NCBI GenBank assembly: GCA_905331475.1
Contig: CAJNYU010003364.1
Location: forward strand, 124,001-188,000
Direction of reading: 5' to 3'
DNA length: 64,000 bases
DNA from: Rotaria socialis
Taxonomy: Eukaryota > Rotifera > Eurotatoria > Philodinida > Philodinidae
Below, in pieces: positions 60,701-64,000 of the stretch (its first letter is position 1; every line of letters begins with the position of its first letter). Both the position numbers and the translations under genes were made by a program. The notes beneath the pieces are model-generated. The model was not told where the DNA came from. It did not search any database and was given only the letters and a program-made list of their open reading frames with translations.

Positions 60701-62256
60701 TGTCAAATTTATTTTATAGTCGCTTTTACGATCACAAGAAATATTATCTTCGTCAACAGCCTCACCTCCGTCGATAAAACAAAATCCTATAACTATTGCA
60801 CAACCGTCATCAAGTATAGTACCACCATCGCCAATAAAATCTACAACTAATCCTGATAAAATCCGTCCAATAACAAAGAATTCTGCACGACCAGCTGGAA
60901 TCACACGAATTCAATCTCCATTAAGATATGCATCGACAATGTCATCAGCCAGCAATGATGTACCACAGATTGAAATTAATTCTCCGAGTCCAAATAGTCC
61001 TGTAATAGCAACAACAGCTGCTAAATCAAAAGCTGATAATCATGATCAATTTGAACAATCATCACAAGGCTTTGGCTATGATGCTTATATGAAACAACCC
61101 GATGATTCTGCGTCACATATTAAACCTAGTAATACTCAAAGGAAACCATCAAAACCATCACCAACTATGTCATCTCTTCAACAGCGTCCACATCACGATC
61201 CAAAACGAGACCCAACGATAATAACTATATCAGATTCACTGGCACATGATAGCCCACCAATGAATAAATCAAAAATTAAATCGCTACGGCATACATCAAC
61301 ATCATCAGAAGAACAGTATGTTGCACCACCAACACCTATGAAAACTGTGAAATTAAAACAACAACAAAATCCACCACCAATTGCTTCAGTATTCACTAGT
61401 CATTTGAATAATAAAGCAAATAATCCGCCACGTTTATTTATTGCTTTGTTTGATTATGATCCAAATGCTATGTCACCTAATAAAGATAATGAAGAAGAAT
61501 TGCCATTCAAAGAAGGACAATTGATTCGGGTATGATTTTATTTTTTACAGATTTTTTCCATCTATTATTCTTGTTTTATATTTAGATTTATGGTGATCAA
61601 GATGCCGATGGCTTTTTTATAGGACAAACAGAGAATGGTCGCACCGGTTATGTTCCGAGCAATATGGTATCAGAAATTCAGTTGGATGATGCTGAAATTG
61701 AAGCACATTTACTTGCTGGTACAATAAATTTAGAAAATCACAATCGCATGATAAGTAAGTATCCTTTCAACTTGTTTTCTTTTGTATTTTCTCTATAAAT
61801 TACTTTTAGCAACGACACCGGCAGCATCAGCAATATCGCCATCAGCAAAACGCATATCAGCCGTGTCAACTCCATCCAATATAAAACCCACATTACAGCC
61901 AGTGAAAAAAATGGTTGCTATGTTTGATTATAATCCAAGTGTGAATTCTCCCAATATTAATCCCGATGAAGAATTATCATTTCGTTCGGGCGATATTATT
62001 TATGTACACGGAAACGTTCAAGAGGATGGTTTTTATTTTGGTGAATTAGAGCATGGAGGAAAAGGACTTGTACCATCAAATTTTCTCAAAGAAGTATCAT
62101 TACTCAATTCAGATGAAAATATTATTCAGCAAGATAACGAGCAAATGATTACCAATGAAAATAAGGTAAACTAAAACATTATTTTTACTCTGATTATGCT
62201 AATGGATTCTTTTTTTAATTCTATTTTGCATTTAGAAATCACCATATTGTCGGTAG
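51745..62256 (+). CDS. RIMBP: RIM-binding protein (RIM-BP): coiled coil, SH3, three FN3, two SH3
   Basis: Active-zone scaffold linking RIM and voltage-gated calcium channels at presynaptic release sites. Exons: 51745-52044, 52426-52731, 54180-54296, 54363-54488, 54551-54673, 55583-55792, 56001-56669, 56965-57027, 57180-57260, 57397-57624, 57699-57749, 57811-58275, 58347-58488, 58557-58658, 58710-58778, 58843-59409, 59480-59641, 59691-59818, 59881-60063, 60720-61529, 61586-61754, 61810-62165, 62236-62256. Phases close to 1,815 residues. Order: coiled coils (about 75-800); SH3-1 (about 870-945, [10 protein letters not shown] and GLIPSNFIE); three FN3 repeats (about 1018-1303); a Ser/Pro-rich linker; SH3-2 (about 1607-1680, [10 protein letters not shown] and GYVPSNMV); SH3-3 (about 1740-1800, VAMFDYNPS and GLVPSNFL). 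One SH3 - FN3 array - two SH3 is diagnostic. A possible alternative first exon with its own ATG lies at 55422-55508. One exon end (58604 or 58658) is ambiguous; both stay in frame. Confidence 0.93.
53057..53596 (+). pseudogene. cytochrome c-like remnant inside a RIM-BP intron
   Basis: Lies in intron 52732-54179. The frame starting 53354 reads [20 protein letters not shown] then, after an apparent deletion, [20 protein letters not shown] and [15 protein letters not shown]. After TGA (53555-53557) the same frame continues [12 protein letters not shown]. These align in order with eukaryotic cytochrome c: the haem-attachment region, the WGEDTLMEYLENPKKYIPG region with the Met haem ligand (GTRMIF), and the C-terminal helix. 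Both haem-attachment cysteines are replaced (KFVQGH where CxxCH is expected) although His is kept, and some 29 residues between the blocks are missing. Upstream the same frame is open from 53057 across a polar Ser/Asn/Asp/Lys-rich stretch, with one TGA at 53351-53353. No introns are seen, so a retrocopy is possible. Confidence 0.72.
55271..55306. repeat. (GT)n/(TATG)n microsatellite
   Basis: GT units run into TATG units in the RIM-BP intron, about 115 bp upstream of the possible alternative first exon. Confidence 0.85.
55422..55508 (+). promoter_or_regulatory. possible alternative first exon of RIM-BP
   Basis: ATG 55422 starts [20 protein letters not shown] and runs 29 codons to a GT donor (55509) that is in phase with the exon at 55583. 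Used as a first exon it would give a 1,520-residue isoform lacking the N-terminal coiled coil. The CT/GT-rich DNA before it could be a second promoter; a skipped internal exon is the alternative. Confidence 0.5.
57081..57128. repeat. (GTCTCT)n minisatellite in a RIM-BP intron
   Basis: Five GTCTCT units followed by CT dinucleotides, inside intron 57028-57179. Confidence 0.9.
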
Positions 62257-63353
62257 GTTTATTGTTTTTATGTTCGCACTTCTCTATCGGTTCCTGACTA
62301 GTTTATTTAAAAATCAATTGTTCCCGTGTCCAACTCTTATTCGTCAATTCATTAAGATAAATACAACGATAAACAGAGATACCCGGAGGATGTTAACTGT
62401 TTCTATTGTTCACCTACGCTCTATTTAACTATATTCGATTTTGATACCTTCATACAATACAGCTGAGACTAGGACACTTGGCATTGTGTATTGAAGGCGT
62501 CAATAGTTCATCAATTGTAAAACTACGCATGAAGAGCCGATAGCAATAAGTCTAATGTTAGATCCAGATCTACTATGTAGAAAAGCTCGTGAATATGAAT
62601 TAGTCATCATCATCATCATCACCAGAGATACATACATTTTATAGGCAAGACTTGTAGTTTTTATTCTCAATGGTCTTAACTGGTAGACTAATAAGAATTG
62701 TACTTGGAAGCTAGTAAAAAAATCGGTAGATCCCCAGAGCGGAAATAGTTAGTATAGAAAAATCTATTATAATTATCAATTGGGGAGACGCATGAATTAA
62801 TTTTAGCCCCATGTTTACTCAAAAGGTTTTTTTAATCTGCATTTTTTATTTGCTTTCTTTGCTCTAGTGGCTCTCATCAAGTATAAATTAAAAGAATATT
62901 TCAAAAATATCATTCACATTCTTATGAATCGATCAAAAACAGATTACCTACCAAAAGAAGAAAACTTTATTTGATAGACTAGAAACAATACATTAACTGG
63001 AAGTTTTTAATGATTTATTGAAACAGTGAAACAAATTATCTTATTATTGGAAGAAGAAAAGTACTCAGGTTTTGTTTTCTTTGTAGCTCTTTTTTTTTGT
63101 GGAACAGTCAATGGAAAGCAAACAGTGTCTATGTAAATGTGTATTGTTCCGGTAGTGTATACCTCTCCATATTTTTATTCTATTCGTCTAACATTTTTTT
63201 TTTGTATATAACTTATCCGATGATTAAAATTTTTTGTTTTTCTTTAATCGTTATATTCCAATTTTGTTGTTTTAAATTTATTTTAAAGAAAAGAAGAATA
63301 ATGACAAAGAGAATTTGTACAGTTCTTTTATTTTATTCGAAAAAAAATTCTAT
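62257..63353. other. intergenic, convergent 3' ends
   Basis: 3' flank of RIM-BP and 3' flank of the last minus-strand gene. AT-rich; a short ATC run near 62605-62620. No gene supported; the frame 63097-63402 (+) is low-complexity and partly antisense to the next gene. Confidence 0.5.
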
Positions 63354-63774
63354 TCATTTTTCATTTGGATTTTGTTGTACAATGGTTAAATGCGGATCAT
63401 AACTGTGAACTATGTTTTGAAATAATGTTGGAAAACGTTCGGGCAAAAGAAGACGTTCAACGTAAGATGGAGCATTATAGCGAAGTGGAACTTCAGGAAA
63501 TGAAACCAGAACATAACGACTAAAATAAAAAGAGAGTACAGTTTACTTTTGGTAAGACTTCGTTAAAAACAAAAGTATGATTAACCTGCATTTCGATGGT
63601 ATCGAAACAACACGTTGTCCCCCAACAAAAAGAGGTAACTCAGACGTCTCCGGTTCGATGGATAAAGGGCTGCAGATGGGTGGAGAACTATAAAATAAAA
63701 TAAAGCTACCTTTTGAGTATTCTGCCACTATTGTTAAAAGAACGACTAATAAGATTGCCCGCTTTTAAAGACAT
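63354..63774 (-). CDS. small unrecognised protein, three tentative exons
   Basis: Minus strand. The best-supported part is two exons, 63586-63687 and 63354-63519, joined by a normal 66-nt GT-AG intron. They encode a conserved-looking segment (PLSIEPETSELPLFVGGQRV, then SRYVLVSFPEVPLRYNAPSY and VERLLLPERFPTLFQNIV) ending NPNEK. A start at ATG 63774 (exon 63710-63774, MSLKAGNLISRSFNNSGRIL) joins in frame only through a 22-nt GT-AG intron (63688-63709), which would be exceptionally short; without it the frame stops at once. With that start the protein is 110 residues and its N-terminus is basic and hydroxylated, compatible with a mitochondrial presequence. I do not recognise the family. The N-terminus is uncertain; the C-terminal two exons are fairly secure. 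Confidence 0.5.
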
Positions 63775-64000
63775 TTGTTTGTGTTGTATTAGTTAAGCAG
63801 TGAGTTTTTAATATAAAAAAAAAAGCAATTAAATCTTTTGTCGATATTAATAATAGCTTTTGTTTTTGACAGTAGTCAGTAGAAATCGAATTACATATCT
63901 AATTTTCTAGGTTAGAATATTTACTAGACGAACCCCGGCTTTATAGTTGGCTGTGATAAAGATGAAATTGTTGCTCTGGAAGAGTTTAATTTTGATCGTT
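63775..64000. other. window end, no gene seen
   Basis: AT-rich 226 bp upstream of the last minus-strand gene; may hold its promoter. Nothing else supported. Confidence 0.4.

Noticed and set aside
1-64000. tRNA, rRNA, CRISPR arrays, operon-type bacterial signals
   Set aside because: None seen on reading; the window is animal nuclear DNA. A covariance-model scan would be needed to exclude small RNA genes.

Overview
The window looks like nuclear DNA of a bdelloid rotifer (Rotaria/Adineta-like). It is AT-rich and packed with short introns, mostly about 50-70 nt with GT-AG ends. It carries a cellular RNA-dependent RNA polymerase, a decayed F-box/leucine-rich gene of a kind I associate with bdelloids, and splice acceptors a few bases upstream of several start codons, as expected where spliced-leader trans-splicing occurs. 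The taxon is an inference; the animal assignment itself is firm, from X11/Mint, RIM-binding protein, BCKDHB, PAXX and a neuropeptide precursor. I joined exons by hand and accepted a model only where phases closed.

Region 1 (1-20.2 kb): an RdRP lacking its first exon (2264-7182, +); a three-exon PRXamide-type neuropeptide precursor (8568-9064, -); a tight pair made of a microbial-type poly(ADP-ribose) glycohydrolase (12329-14254, +) and the NHEJ factor PAXX (14335-15118, +), spaced like an operon; the NEDD8-activating enzyme subunit NAE1 (15863-17958, +); a small unrecognised gene (18702-19049, -); and a sigma-class GST (19534-20219, +).

Region 2 (20.2-33.5 kb): gene-poor DNA with a 100-N assembly gap and an inverted-repeat element; a 5'-truncated succinate-semialdehyde dehydrogenase (23628-25262, +); a 50-codon ORF; PIN1 (26524-27195, +); a small heat-shock protein with two alpha-crystallin domains (27971-29672, +); and mitochondrial BCKDHB (31967-33493, +).

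Region 3 (33.5-64 kb): two presynaptic scaffold genes, X11/Mint (37921-44444, +) and RIM-binding protein (51745-62256, +). They flank a block with a long-hairpin transposon, a multiply frameshifted F-box pseudogene (-), a pair of 76-bp direct repeats and a small coiled-coil gene (-). A cytochrome c-like pseudogene sits inside a RIM-BP intron. The window closes with a small unrecognised gene (63354-63774, -).

Themes: RNA silencing (RdRP), genome maintenance (PARG-like plus PAXX), stress and proteostasis (sHSP, GST, PIN1, NAE1), mitochondrial metabolism (SSADH, BCKDHB) and neuronal signalling (PRXamide, X11, RIM-BP). The least expected observations are the PRXamide precursor, the PARG/PAXX pair and the haem-motif-less cytochrome c remnant.
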